From contig QKWP01000029.1 of the NCBI GenBank assembly GCA_003550325.1, forward strand, positions 1 to 64,000: a DNA stretch of 64,000 bases. The letters run 5' to 3'. A program made the position numbers and the translations under genes. The DNA is from Gigaspora rosea. Lineage: Eukaryota; Glomeromycota; Glomeromycetes; Diversisporales; Gigasporaceae. Position 1 is the stretch's first letter, and every line of letters begins with the position of its first letter. Positions 1 to 13,100 of the stretch are shown one piece after another. Below the pieces are notes generated by a model, which was not told where the DNA came from, searched no databases, and worked only from the letters and a program-made list of their open reading frames with translations.

Positions 1-180
1 CTAAAAAAACAAAAAAAAACAACCTGTTCTCTAAAAAAAAAAATAAAAGCCCGTTTTGACCAATTTTTATCCCCTCTCCCTTTTACCCCTCTCTCCCTTT
101 TACTCCTCTCTCCCTTTTTTACCCCTCTCTCCCTTTTACCCCTCTCTCTTTTACTCTTTTCGCTTTTTTACCTGCTGAAT
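1..180. repeat. Homopolymer and pyrimidine-rich tandem repeat
   Basis: A-rich runs at 1-55 are followed by irregular tandem copies of a C/T motif (CCCTCTCTCCCTTTTA type, roughly 15-20 bp per copy) from about 70 to 165. No open frame or gene signal is visible. Confidence 0.8.
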
Positions 181-609
181 TACTATTATAGCCTAAAATT
201 TTCATTAGCACATTTCAAATATAACATTTATAAAAATTACCCCCATTAGCATTCTTTAAAATATACCTATTTTGCCATTTAGCAGGTTTCAAATATAACC
301 TTTTTCTCCAATACCTACTTTTCAAATATAACCTTTTTTGAAAAACAGCCCTCTATTAGCTACTTTTCAACTATGACCTCACATAGATTATTCAGGGTCC
401 TGCACCACTACTATATAGTTGGTTTTGATCCAAGGTCATATAAGAAAAGCATATTCCAAGTTGTTGAAGGTTATTACTATTAGCTGCTTCGGTGTCTATT
501 TCCCAGGTTCCTGTCATTTGCTATAATCGCTGTAATTTTGTATCGTTATTACAGCGTTTTATCTCGCCATCAATAATATCGATAACAATGCATGGTGTAA
601 ACTAGAACC
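181..609. other. No gene seen; short repeated TTTCAAATATAACC motif
   Basis: A+T-rich non-coding sequence. The phrase TTTCAAATATAACCTTTT or a close variant recurs several times between about 215 and 375, suggesting a weak short-period repeat. Nothing else recognised. Confidence 0.5.
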
Positions 610-629
610 TTGGATGGGGGTTGGTTCAC

Positions 630-830
630 GTTCTATATTTATATTGTTATTATCATCACTGCCATCGATACTTTCATCATCATCATCAATATCGATATTT
701 TCATCATCATCATTATCGATATTTTCATCATCATTATTATCATCATTGATATTTTCATCATAGTCATCATCATCATAATCATCATAATCATTATTTTCAT
801 CACCAAGTAGGAGCCGGGCATTTTCAAGAG
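630..830 (-). repeat. ATC/GAT microsatellite reading as an acidic low-complexity peptide
   Basis: Imperfect trinucleotide repeat (ATC/ATT on plus). In one minus frame it encodes about 50 residues rich in Asp, Glu and Asn (runs such as DDDDYDEN and DDDENID), and that frame closes at a TAA near 555. Just upstream on the minus strand, GAAAATGCTCTT-like triplets read ENALENALENA. It may be the tail of a decayed gene, because the reading frame breaks at a TGA close to 850. The poly-Ile frame on the plus strand is a shadow. Confidence 0.55.
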
Positions 831-899
831 CATTTTCAAGAGCATTTTCAACTCATCCGTAATGAAATTATCTAGGCTGCTTTCTCGGAAGAACTGCAT

Positions 900-2673
900 T
901 CCTCAAAGTCTTTGTAAATAGGTTCAGAATCGCATATTTTGCCTATGATATTATTGTCACGAACAACACTACTAGTTAGATTAAATTTATTTGGTGGCGG
1001 ATGAGAATTGGACAATTTATAACTGATTATAGATCACGAATATTATTATTTTGAGCTATTGGAATTGAGGATGGAAGACCAAATATAATAGATCTGACAG
1101 TCCCAAGAGGTATAAACGATTTTATGATTATTAATGATGTTTTATTGCTTTATGTGCTATTAATATATATTAACAATTTGACTTTATTTTGAGGAAATCT
1201 GTACATACAAATCTATTGAGCACTTGAATATTTTATCAATAAGGTTAAAGGTACAAAAAAAAGAAAACTCTTTACTAAATTTATTTCATTTACCGACCGT
1301 TTCTGACTTGATAATCAAAATTATTACCATTAATCATTTGAACATAATGCGTAATTTGAAGTTGAAAGTGGTAGTTAGTCACGAGATCGCAACATTTTTC
1401 TTCTATGACTAACCTATCTCACACGGCATAGCCGATAGAGGAGAGTAATTAGTACCCAGTCCTTAACAGAACATCCTACCCGCAAGGATAGGTTGGGTAC
1501 CACTAGAGATGTACATCTCACGAGATAAACTTAGCATACATTCCACATATCGCACGCAAGATCGTATTGCGTGACTTTTCGTGAGCTATGTGACAAAAGT
1601 GCACTTTAGAAAAACGTATGCATTTGGTTATTATTGATCATCAAAATTTTCTGATTAAATAATCTATCTCACGTGAAATATAACATCATATCGCACAAGT
1701 CATGGAAATCTCGGGCGTGATGATTCTGCGATCTCGCACGAGGTACATCTCTAGGACATCTCTAGGTACCACCATTGGTTCGGTGAATACTCTTGTTTTT
1801 TTGTCAATATGGTCATATATCAAAATATTGACACAAAACTTGACGACACAAAATCCTGACATCAAAAATCCCGATACATCCTAACAGTATTACTATTAGA
1901 ATGTTGGTAGTGTCGGGATATACCAATCCACCATTACGTGCACAATCAGATTATGTTTTCAATGTAATATTACTTATTTAATCAATACTATTTTGTGTTA
2001 TACCTAACAGATCACACTAATTTACTTTTTTAAAAATTTGGACTAAGTAGTTATACGTTTTAAAAATAGATGTTAAACTTACCAATTTCAGCAGAGATCG
2101 TTTTCATTATTTCCGATCTGTCCAACTGTTCAATTCCATCAAGCGTCATCACCTTAAGATTAACGTTTTTCTATCATCAGCAGCTTTACTCTATTATCAT
2201 CAGTAGTCTTAGCAGCAACAGCTTTAGCCTTTTCATGTTCAAGATCTCAGGTTGACACTCCCAAGCATAATTTTCACCCATTTCTGGTTATCCACTTACA
2301 AATAATTATGTTGGAATCTTTTATTGATCGTCTGATTCCGACTTTGCATGTTTCATCATAATTACGCGTCTTGGCGAACTTGTACCTGTACTTAGCATCT
2401 CATGTTCATTCTTTTCACCTAATCCCCTTTTTGATAACCACGATGATATATTCTTTCTAATTTTCAACTTTGTTGATTTTTGACAATGCATAACACATCG
2501 GATGATACGGCATGTTTTCAGTCTTTAATCTGTCATCACATTTGTTTCATCATTATTTCTTATGCTAACAACCGTGTATATCACGTACCTTATTTTGTAA
2601 TTATATCGTGAAGCCTCGAGAATTTGGTGTTATAATAGAAGTAATAATAAGAAGACAGCACTATTCAAAGTAC
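900..2673. other. Intergenic, no supported gene
   Basis: No long open frame. Short motifs recur: CTCACGAGAT/CTCGCACGAG-like words around 1420-1750, and a small hairpin around a CACGCAAG...TTGCGTG core near 1553-1573. On the minus strand at 2070-2240 short frames rich in Lys/Ala are broken by stops; I cannot assign them. Confidence 0.45.
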
Positions 2674-2923
2674 GGTGCAGAGAAAAAGCCCAGTTGATTT
2701 CGAAAATTTTGAAGGCTATAAAAACGGTGTTCCACAATTGGTGCTTAAGCCAAAATTAGTATATGTAATTAGTATGATAAACACTTTGAGCAAATGGAAC
2801 CCATTTGCCGAAAGTGTATTATACTAATTACATATGCTAATTTTGGCTTAAGCACCAATTGTAGAACACTGTTTTTATAGCCTTCAAAATTTTCGAAATC
2901 AACCAGGCTTTTTTCTCTGCACC
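2674..2923. mobile_element. 250-bp foldback (near-perfect palindrome), MITE-like
   Basis: The sequence from GGTGCAGAGAAAAAGC at 2674 to its reverse complement ending at 2923 forms two arms of about 115 bp, with a short spacer near 2790-2808 (AAATGGAACCCATTT). The arms differ by only a few substitutions and small indels. The size and lack of coding capacity fit a foldback MITE. I see no convincing target duplication. Any short ORF here is a by-product of the arms. Confidence 0.85.
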
Positions 2924-5186
2924 CTAATTCAATGTGCTTTCCTGTTTGATTTGGCAAAGATTTACATGAATATTTTGTCCAATAAGATAAGTATATTGTA
3001 CATTTAATTCAGCTTCATTTTTATACTGATATTTATTAAAATGGACTATGCTAATTCTTAATTCTTATTCGGTACGTTTTACATTCTGCGTCAAAACATT
3101 TGCAGTATTAATAGTTAAAAATTTATATATATGGTATTTTATCAGAAACAGTCAGTTTCGTGCATTACCGTAGTTGCATGCTTCACTTTCGATTGGTTAT
3201 TTATTCAAGTCCGCGAATAATTCAATTCTGTTTGTTATTTGGTAAGTTTACTAGGTAATTTTTTTCAGATAATTTTAACCTATATTAATTATTTATTTAA
3301 TCTGCAAGCTGTTCCCTACTTTCGTCTGTCATAACGTGTATGCCAATTATTTTGATCTATTTATCTATTTATTTTTGACAAAATTAGTACTTCAGTTCAG
3401 TACACTATCTTAGATTCAGGTTGAAGGCTAAAGTTTCGACTCTAGCAATGGTAAGTTCAAACGAACAATTCACTAGATCTTGTTTTTTCACAACTCAATC
3501 ATTTAGGTTGTGTCAGGTTTTTCATAACTATGTAAATCAGACAAATAACTTACTACACATCAATGTTGATTATTTATTTGTTATAAATAAAGATTTAATT
3601 AAATATTACAAGTTTTTACAATGAAAATGGTTTTTATTAATGTTAATGTTAATAATAAAATCGTATTTGAGTTAAGTTCTGATAGTACATGATGCCAATT
3701 AAGAATTAGGACCAAATTTTAGTATTCTGAATGTAAAATACAAACAAAGCTGGTACTAGATACGAAACTCAGTAAATTTTCAAATGCTCTCAAGATAAAT
3801 AAGATGCAAGTATTTAATGCGCATGTATATGATGCTTGACTTGCCCATCTTTCTATCTGCAAAAATCAAAATATAAAGATGTGGAAGGTTATAATATTTG
3901 AACAAATAACTGACCATGAGGATTCATAAATTAGACTAGATAAAGTACTCTCCTGACCCATTTTTATTAACTCATTCGAAAAAATAAAGATCTTAACTCT
4001 TTCAACTAGTTCATGTTTAAGGTTAATTATATGTGGTAATGTGTACAGTAAGGTGTATTTCTTGTATTCGTTCTCAGAAATTATTCATATGCTATCTAAC
4101 TAGGTTGCTGAAAATTCATTCTCATTCTTTTGGACATTATTTAATCTATTAAAAAGGATACACCCAACAACATTCTCATATTGTGGATGTAAGTTGAAAT
4201 CCTTTAATGCAATCATCAATCTTATTTCCATTTATCCATCTTTAAGCCGTTTTGGTTATTTCGATGTGCACATTTTCCACTCTCAAAACTCTCACAACTT
4301 CTTTTGAAATGAAATTCATCAAATACTTACTTATGTCCATTAACAGCCGTGTCTGAGTTAGCCCATATACTTTAAGTTCTCAAATATTTAGAGTCAGCGT
4401 GGTGTTGTTATGAATCTCAAATAATTAGGTCCACTAGCATTTAATGCTTTTGTATTCATTCTATTCATTAATGTCATTTTCGCCACCAATTTGTCTTTTT
4501 TTTCGTCAGTTTTGGCTGTTGCATGGCACTTGAAGCCCACCTTTTACCATACATCTAGTTTATACTCGTCAGCATACCAGAAAGAAAGTTGTTAGCAACT
4601 ATTTGTCAAAAACCAGTATGTTTGCTGAATAATTTTGACGACTAAACTTACCTACATTTGGTTAGACCATACTACGGGTAAGATTACGAGAGTAGAGTAC
4701 TTTAGCTTCAAGATAAAATCTTCGAACTACTAAAGAATGAAAACAAAGCATATTTAGCTCAATAAATAAAAGTCTTAGCTATAACTATTAAAACTACTTA
4801 GCAGTTAAGGCACTCGAAATGGAACTTGAATTGGACTTGTCAGTTGGTCGTCGGTAAACAGCTGCATTGGAAAAATAACAGTCGCTTAAGTATGTTACAT
4901 GTCATAAATTGCCTTGTTACAGGGGTTGAAATACTTTAACTTCAATTGAAGATCTTTTTTGAACTACGAAAGGTTCAAGATTGAAGTTGTTTTGGTTGAA
5001 TAAATATGGGTCTCAGGTATGGCTTTAACTTAAAAAACATTTGGTGAAATAGTACGTAATATGTGCTACCATAAGAGTAAAGTTTTATGAACACAGATTT
5101 TTCATATAAAAATCAAAATGATTGATGTGTTGATTTATTAGTACACAACATTTTGAACCCCTGTAAAGGGAAATGCCCCGGGCCTG
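2924..5186. other. Intergenic, no supported gene
   Basis: A+T-rich with stops in all frames. A 67-codon frame at 3421-3624 has no recognisable domain. Nothing else is supported up to the Helitron fragment. Confidence 0.5.
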
Positions 5187-6585
5187 CTATGCTTATCATT
5201 TGCAATTATGGTGGCAAGTCAATTGGAATCATTTGCATTGCATAGAAGTGGGCGTTTGTTTTAGCAATTTATTGTTGATGCATATACTTGCATTGAACAA
5301 AACTGTCTTAATTATTTGAAGTATAATCAAAAAAAAATTCGTGCTGATTTGTATAGTGGGCTACAAGATGTACTTTCTATTCGTGATGAATTACCCCAAT
5401 TTGGGTCCCAAATGGGTTATCGAGTTGTACTTCTATCAAGTTTTGTTGGTGGTTCTCGCCATATGCAACAACTATATCAAGATGCAATAACTATTGTTGG
5501 ACAAATAGGCAAACTGGATTTATTTATCACAATGACATGTAATCCAAACTGGCCAGAAATCCAATTAGCTTTATTGTCTGAACAAACTTCACAAGATCGA
5601 CCAGACATTTGTGCTTGTGTTTTTCGATTAAAATTACAAGCTCTTCTTAAAGATATTCTTAATAATGGCATTTTTGGCAAACCTCTTGCACATATATATG
5701 TTATTGAGTTACAAAAACATGGCCTTCTACATGCACATATATTGATTATATTATTACCTGAGTACAAACCACAAACTTCAGAAGATTTTGATCGTATTGT
5801 ATAAGCTGAAATTCCAGATGCTCTTTATTATCCAGATGAGAACAATACTGTAATGCAATGTATGATGCATGGCCCATGTGGAATATATAATATACATGCC
5901 CCTTGTATGCAAAATGGCAAATGTTCAAAAGGTTATCCAAAACCTTTTCAATCTGTAACTAATCAGAATGATAATGGTTATCCTATATATCGACGGCACA
6001 ATAATAATCATATAGTTAAAGTTAGAGGAATTGATCTTGATAATTGATGGGTCATACCTCACAATTTGTATCTTTGTAAAAAATTTAATTGCCATATTAA
6101 TGTTGAAATTTGTTCTTCAATACATGCAGTCAAGTACTTATTTAAATATGTTTACAAAGGTCATGATCATGCAACAATAGCTCTTTGTAACAATAATATT
6201 ATAAATGAAATTCAACAGTATATTGATACATGTTATATATCTGTACATGAATCCATCTGGCGAATTATGCATTATAAAATGCATGATAAATCTCCTGATA
6301 TTATACACTTGGTTGTGCATCTTTCTGGTCAACATTTGGTTCTTTTTCAGACAATGAGTCTTTGGAAATTATTACTCAACGAGAACAGAATGAAAAAAAC
6401 TACATTAACAGCATGGTTTGAAGCAAATAGTGATCAAAATATTTGCCAAATAGCAAATGATTTAACTTATATACAATTTCCTAGAAAATTTGTTTTTAAT
6501 AAAATTACAAAAAAATGGAGATAGCGCATTAGTGGTTATGCTATTGGTCATATGTATTTTGTACATCCAAGTGCTAGTGAATATT
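5187..6585 (+). pseudogene. Helitron Rep/helicase fragment (HUH nuclease region), four in-frame stops
   Basis: One continuous plus frame reads through the Helitron replication-initiator region. In order: SGRLF-stop-QFIVDAYTCIEQN, then FITMTCNPNWPE, then the HUH-type metal site in QKHGLLHAHI (His-Ala-His), a Cys-rich MHGPCG...PCMQNGKCSKGYP segment, KYLFKYVYKGHD, TTLTAWFEAN and GYAIGHMYFVHPSA. TAG 5262, TAA 5802, TGA 6045 and TAG 6522 interrupt it without any frameshift. Homology ends near 6585, and no helicase (SF1 Walker) motifs follow, so this is a truncated internal fragment. Helitron proteins normally exceed 1,000 residues; about 465 codons remain. Role of the intact family: rolling-circle transposition. 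Confidence 0.9.
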
Positions 6586-6960
6586 AAATTACAGGTGTCG
6601 ATCCTGTTCAATTGTATTAGTAATATTTATTTTTCTATTTACTGTTTGATTAATATGCTATTTATTATCCATCTAATTTGTAACCTTTTATAACTAGGCT
6701 TATATACTAAATCACACTAACTTATTATTTTGGTTTCTTTTTCTTAAGTTTTTGATTAAAAAAAAAACTGAGGATTTGCCAATTCGATAAATATTACATA
6801 ATGCCTTGTGTTAGAATAATCTGGATTTAAACAGGTAATTATTGATATAGAATTGCATTCGCGCTTTCCATTATTCTCAACTTATCCTATATTTGGTTAA
6901 TATTACTTTTTGCAGAAGGTCATTGCAAATCATCTTACCTCTTAGAATCCTGTCTATTTC
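6586..6960. other. No gene seen
   Basis: A+T-rich sequence after the truncated Helitron fragment. Stops in all frames, no recognised element. Confidence 0.45.
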
Positions 6961-7532
6961 CACGGCGATACCATTACTCCGGCTTAGCATGTTTTTGATT
7001 TACTAACTTGACTAACTCAAATTTTGTCCCATTATACAAGCGTGGGGTTGTCCGATGCTACTTTTTACAATAATCCCAAGTAGCTATTGTTTGTAATCAT
7101 GAAATCTATTATGGCTAGTTGTTGTGAACTTTGCCAATTAAATGTGACGATCAAAACAATAATAGCTTTTTTTGAAACGTCTCACTTATCGCAAAAATTC
7201 CCTGATCGTAAAAAAAAAAAAAAAAAGAAGATAAAAATTTCTTACCCACGGCGATGCCTATTACTCCAGCTTAGCATGTTTTTGATTTACTAACTTGACT
7301 GACTCGAATTTTGTCCCAATATACGAGCATGGGGTTGTCTAATGCTACTTTTTACAATAATCCAAGTAGCTATTGTTTGTAATCATGTAATCTTATTATG
7401 GCTAGTTGTTGTGAACTTTGCCAATTAAATGTGACGATCAAAACAATAATAGCTTTTTTTGAAATGTCTCACTTATCGCAAAAATTCCCTGATCCTAAAA
7501 AAAAAAAAAAAAAAGAAGATAAAAATTTCTTA
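6961..7532. repeat. Tandem duplication, two 286-bp units
   Basis: Unit 1 (6961-7246) and unit 2 (7247-7532) both start CACGGCGAT and end in an A-run plus GAAGATAAAAATTTCTTA. They match over nearly their whole length with scattered substitutions. No coding function is supported. The poly-A stretch at the end of each unit could mark an old retroposition followed by tandem duplication. Confidence 0.85.
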
Positions 7533-8728
7533 AACCCATTCGATTCATAATCTGTTATAGATCATAAGTATATGTATCACAAAATGCAAAAAAAACTTAA
7601 AAAAAACAAAAAAAAACCCCCGATTTTTACTCTATTTTATTCGACATTTCCATTTTATTCGACGCTTCCGCTTTTTGTTTATCCGACGCTTCCACTTTAT
7701 TTGACGTTTTCACGATGATTTTTTCTAATTTTTGAAGAGTTTTTATAGCATCTTGGTGTAACATGTAAGTAAATGCATTTTATTCTCTTAATTAAGAATA
7801 TAATAATTGTAAGATAGCACGTGGAAGCTGTCAAATTCGAAACTCAGAAACACAAACCTCAAAACTATATTCCGAAACCCAGTTTATAATCTGAAACTTA
7901 AAAAATATAATATTGAAGCTTTTAAAATTTATTATAAAAGTTTATTTATTTTTAATGAACCCAAAATGTAATATTATTTTTGAAGAAATTATAACGTTAT
8001 ATGAATCATTTTTTTAATTATGTTTTTTGGCTATTTTTTTTCTCTGCCTCGTTTTGTTCAGATTTTTTAAAGTTGCTCAATTTTATTTTTAATATCATAT
8101 CGTTATTACAACTGATTTCAATTCTAGGATGATAGAAAAAATTACCAATGATGAATCAATAAGTATTTGATGCCTTTTGATACCAACAATATATTTATTC
8201 TGTGGTAACTTATCAATTCTATCATTATTAGATATAGACGTACTAATTCTTATTATTACTTGATATTGTACGTAGTAAGTAAAAAAAAACCTGATGCTTG
8301 CAAAAGCAACCTTGATTGTCAGAATATAAACTCCGAATTATACTTTTAATGTTATACTTGTGAATCGTAACAACAAGAAGGACTGCACGCATGCAATAAA
8401 TTGTTGGATGCAATCTAACCCAAATATTGCTGGACTTTCAAATTTCATTATATTCTTTAAGGAAGTATATAACATAAATTATATTTCGTCGTTTCTTTTA
8501 AAACTCTGATAAAAATACGAATGATCTCTTAATCGCGGCAACATCAATTATCTTCCAATTTGTACATAACGTATATAAATAGTATAAATTATCACCAAAC
8601 AAATATACATTGAACTTATCTATAACTCTTGAATCGATAATTAATCTATGCATTTATTAGTCCTGAAGATTAAAATAACCTTACCAATTTCTCTTCATGA
8701 TATATGAAATTATAATTTCTACTTCCCC
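7533..8728. other. Intergenic with a short GAC-rich minisatellite
   Basis: At about 7634-7708 the phrase TTTATTCGACGCTTCC recurs four times with variation, at a spacing of about 20 bp. A-rich tracts precede it. The remainder is A+T-rich with no gene. Confidence 0.5.
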
Positions 8729-8764
8729 GTTCCTGGTTTCGCGCAACTGCGTTGCGCAGCTACT
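8729..8764 (+). other. Helitron-3'-end-like hairpin motif
   Basis: GCGCAA-CTGCG-TTGCGC forms a 6-bp stem hairpin at 8741-8757 followed by AGCTACT. A reverse-complement relative lies at 38008-38046, sharing the upstream TTCCTGGTTT. Helitron 3' ends have a hairpin then CTRRT; here it is CTACT, so the match is imperfect. Confidence 0.35.
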
Positions 8765-8765
8765 T

Positions 8766-8856
8766 ATTACTACATTTTGATGATCGTACGTTACCCGGCT
8801 CCGATTACTACATTTTGATGATCGTACGTTACCCGGTTCGATTACTACATTTTCCC
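8766..8856. repeat. Short tandem repeat, about 38-bp unit
   Basis: ATTACTACATTTTGATGATC starts at 8766 and 8804, each followed by GTACGTTACCCGG; a third partial copy starts at 8841. A related ATTACTTCATTTT phrase continues more weakly to about 8980. Confidence 0.75.
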
Positions 8857-8859
8857 GCG

Positions 8860-10149
8860 AACCATTACTTCATTTTTATTTCCCTTACGTATTAACCCTT
8901 ACCTTTCTTCCCATGATTACATTTAATGAACGTTTAGACCTATTACTTAATTTTCACAGTACAATTACTTCATAATCTGTAAACTCACTTGAGTTATTTC
9001 ATTTTTACCGTGAGAATTGTTGAAGAGGATAATGTATTTAAAGGATAATTCCCGCTGGAGTGCAAAGGAGGAATTTACGCATATGTAACATATAACCTGT
9101 AATAAACAGAGTGCTTCAATGTTAATAATAAATATGCAATAAAGCTTGCTTTCCTTTAATAAATTTATACTCTCCTTTAACAATTTTATGTTCGCGGCTC
9201 AAAGCTAAATTAGGCATATTATCATTAAGCTCTCCCCGAACCGTGACACCGACCACAATCAAAAATTCTAAATCTTAATAACTAAGCCGCAGTTACCCGT
9301 TAAATAAGTATTACTGGGCTAATTTTGCCATAAAGTAGGCCTACTTTGCCAAAATTTTTTAATTTTGGGGATGAAAAAAATGTCGATCACGGCAATTAGT
9401 CAACCAAAATAGAGAATCCGTCAAAGTTATTGCAATGTAAAATTTCACGCTTTAAATTAGGGTATGTTTTGCCACTAAACTAGGGATTGATGAATTACTT
9501 GTACCAAATTTTACAATGAAATTTTTATTGGTGCACAGTGGGCAGTTTAATAAAGATTTTTTATGTTGGTTTGATTTTTTGCGATCCTTTTACGTTAAAA
9601 CCTCATCCTGAATTGGGTTGACTAATGAAATTGCACTTGCAATTTGGTTGACTGGCTAGTCGAAATTTTACGTTTACCCTTATTGAGAAATCTGCAGGTT
9701 TATCTCTGCGCCATACACGTGTTTCTGTGGCTGCAATAACAAACTCTATATTGGCGATTGCCGATCGACATACGGCTCAAAATTAGTTCCACATCACACA
9801 GGTCGAGCCCTTAGTAACCGAGCCTCTAATTAACTCGACTGAGTGAATAGCATACGGTTGAGTAGAGTCATCCTAATGCTAATGGTAGTTTACCTACATT
9901 AATCTTTGAAAGTCTTTAATATCCCTACGAAATCACCCATGCTTTAACAAAAAAATTTCTTAATCTGATGAAATTTGATAATACTGTAGTCTGATTGGTG
10001 CATCTACAAAGAATTTTCATAGTAGCACATAGTCTAACTGGGGTGGCTGTAGTAACCGCATGACAAAATTGGCTGAATTTGTACTAGCGCTAGTATGTGT
10101 GCAAAAATCAGTGTACCTAAACATACAAATTTGAAATATCATCTACATA
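8860..10149. other. Intergenic upstream of the kinase-TPR gene
   Basis: No supported gene. A 72-codon minus frame at 8965-9183 has no recognisable feature. Around 9310-9480 phrases about TTTGCCA/ACTTTGCC recur weakly. The promoter of the next gene must lie near 9900-10149, but no motif stands out. Confidence 0.4.
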
Positions 10150-13100
10150 ATGGAAAATACATGTGATAATACAAAATCTAAGATATTCCTTTCGTTCACA
10201 ATGAATAAACCGCTGATGTCTTGTTCAAGGAAATATTCTAAATGGTTGGAAGAAGAATTGCAAAAGGGCAATATAGCTTTTTATAAACATTCTCTATTTA
10301 AAAATATCCAAGATATTGGAAAAGGTAAAAACTCTTAATTATTTATTGAACTTTTTATCTGCATGAATAAAAAGTTTAATTTACAAACGTTAAAAAAATT
10401 TATAAAGGTGGATTTGGATTAATTAGTTCGGCTGATTACGATGGTACAAAAGTCGCATTGAAAAACCTTTATACTAAAGAAGCGACTAGAGATTTTGTTA
10501 ATGAGGTAATATTTTACTAATTATCTTCCAATTTTTGATCGGGCATTTAATGAATTATAATATTATTATAGCTTAAACAACTGCGTGCTATTAACTTTCA
10601 TCCTAATATCAACCAATTCTATGGGATTACAATTGGTACTGTTATAATATATATTGTATATCTAAATAAAGATTTCTTAAATTTCTTTAAATAATATTTA
10701 AGTTTTATGTACATATATATAATTTAATAATCTCAGATCCCAATACGGAAAATCTCTTGTTGGTACTGCAATTTGCAAATGAAGGAAATTTGCGGCAATA
10801 CTTACAAAGCAAGTGGCAGGAGGGCACTTTTAAAATTTCTTTGAATGAAATTATTAATATTGCTAAAAAAATTACTCTTGGACTAATGCGTTTACATGAG
10901 AATAATATAATTCATTGTGATTTAGTAAGTATTTAAATTTCATAAAATATTTGATTTGAAATTAATTATTAATAAATTATTTAAATTAATTATAATAATT
11001 TATTTAGCACCCTAAAAATATATTAATAAATAATGGCGAATTCTTAATTGCGGATTTTGGTTTATCAAGAAAAATAAATGATAGTGTTATCTCGTCGATT
11101 GTAACTTCACATGGTGCACCAGCATACATTGATCCACAATGTCATATCAATCCTGCAAAAAAACGCGATGAAAAATCAGATGTTTATAGTTTAGGTGTAA
11201 TATTTTGGGAGCTTACTAGTGGAGCTGCCTCATTTGAAAGCGCTATTAATGGAGTTGCTGTATGCGTACAAATATTACAAGGTTACCGACATGATACAAT
11301 TCCTGGTACACCATCTAATTTTTCTGAACTTTATAAAAAATGTTGGGATATTGATCCACAGAAACGTCCAACTACACAAGAAATTTTGACGATTCTAGAT
11401 AATATATTAAAAGAAACTGTTGTTGAAATGTTTATTACAAATCGTCATCGACGACTTACACCTATTTTAACTAGGAACGGTTCACCTAATTTGTTATCTG
11501 TTGGACCATCTGCACAGATATTTAAAGAACCTAGTTCAAGAAGTCTATTAAAAAAATTGAGACGATCAAATTCTTCTCAAAAGTTAGATGACTCAAGAGA
11601 ATTAAAAGCACAAGGATTAGTTTATTATGAAGCGAATAACTATGAAAGATCACTAGATCTTTTAAGCAAATTATTAAAAATCAATCCAGAAGATGGTGAT
11701 GGGCTGAAATTTAGAGGATTAATATATTTTAAACAAAAAAAATACGAAAAGTCACTTGAGGATCTAAGTAAATTCTTATATATGGTAAATAATGATTTAC
11801 CTTCGCTCATAACTCGAGGACAAATATACTATATATTAGGCCGCTATGAAGAGTCACTTGTAGATTTAAACGAATCATTAAAAATTGATGCAAATAACCA
11901 TATCGCCTTAAAATATCGGGGACAAACATTATACATGTTAAAACGTTATGAAGAATCACTTGCAGATCTAAACAAATCATTAGAAAATGATTTAAATGAC
12001 CCAGAGGCATTAAGATCTCGAGGAGAAACGCTTAGTATGTTAGGACGTTATGAAGAATCTCTTTCGGATTTAACTAAATCGTTAGAGCTTGATCCTAATA
12101 ATGCGGTTACGAGAAGAGTTAGAAGTCAAACATATAGCATGCTAAATAATTTCGAAGAATCAATTGCAGACTTAAACAAATCATTAGAAATTGATCCAAA
12201 CAATATAATTACATTAGTCTGTCGAGGGCAAACTCTTTTTAAGTCGGGAGATTTTGAAAAATCTCTTGAAGATTCGACCAATTTATTAAAAATCGATTCA
12301 GGAAATAAAATTTCTTTGTTAATTCGAGGGCAATCTTGTTACAAATTGAATAGATATCGAGAATCGATAGATCATTTAACAAAGTTTTTGGTCATTGAAC
12401 CAAAAAATGTTGAAGCATTAACGTATAGAGGGCAGGCATATTATATGTTGGGCCGCTATGAGGAATCACTTGTAGATTTAAATAAAGTATTAAATATTGA
12501 ACCAAAGCATGCTATAGCATTAAGGTGTCGTGGATTAGTTTATTTTTATAGTTTAAAAAACTATACCGAATCACTTAAAGATTTATGTGAATCATTAACG
12601 ATAGAGAAAGATAATGCATTTGCATTAAGGTATAGAGGGCAAGTGTATTTCACTATTAAGCGCTACAGTGAATCTCTTGCAGATCTAAGTAGATCGTTAG
12701 AACTTGAGCCAGATAATGTATTTGCAATATGTTTGCGAGGGCAAACATATTACATGTTAAATAAATACCAAGAGTCTCTTGCAGACTTAAATAAATCCTT
12801 AAAAATCAATCCAAATAATGCATGTGCCCTACAAATTAGAGGAATAATACATTACGTATTGGAGAGCTATGATGAGGCTTATGCAGATTTAACTGAGTCG
12901 TTGAAGTTTGATCCTAGTAATCAAGATGCTTTAGCGCATCTAGGTTATTCTTGCTTTAAGATGAAAAAATATGATGAATCTCTCAAATATTTGATAAAGT
13001 CATTAGAAAATGATCCTACCGGTAATAATTCGTCCACTCGCCAAATTTTGACACAAGTTAATTATGAACTAAAAATGTATAAGGAATGTATTCAAAACTC

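Noticed and set aside
610-810. Poly-Ile plus-strand ORF
   Set aside because: Shadow of a GAT/ATC microsatellite; the acidic minus frame is more protein-like.
2070-2255. Small gene on either strand at 2.1-2.3 kb
   Set aside because: Minus frames have some Lys/Ala-rich runs (KAKAVAAKTTDD) but are broken by stops and frame changes; no family recognised.
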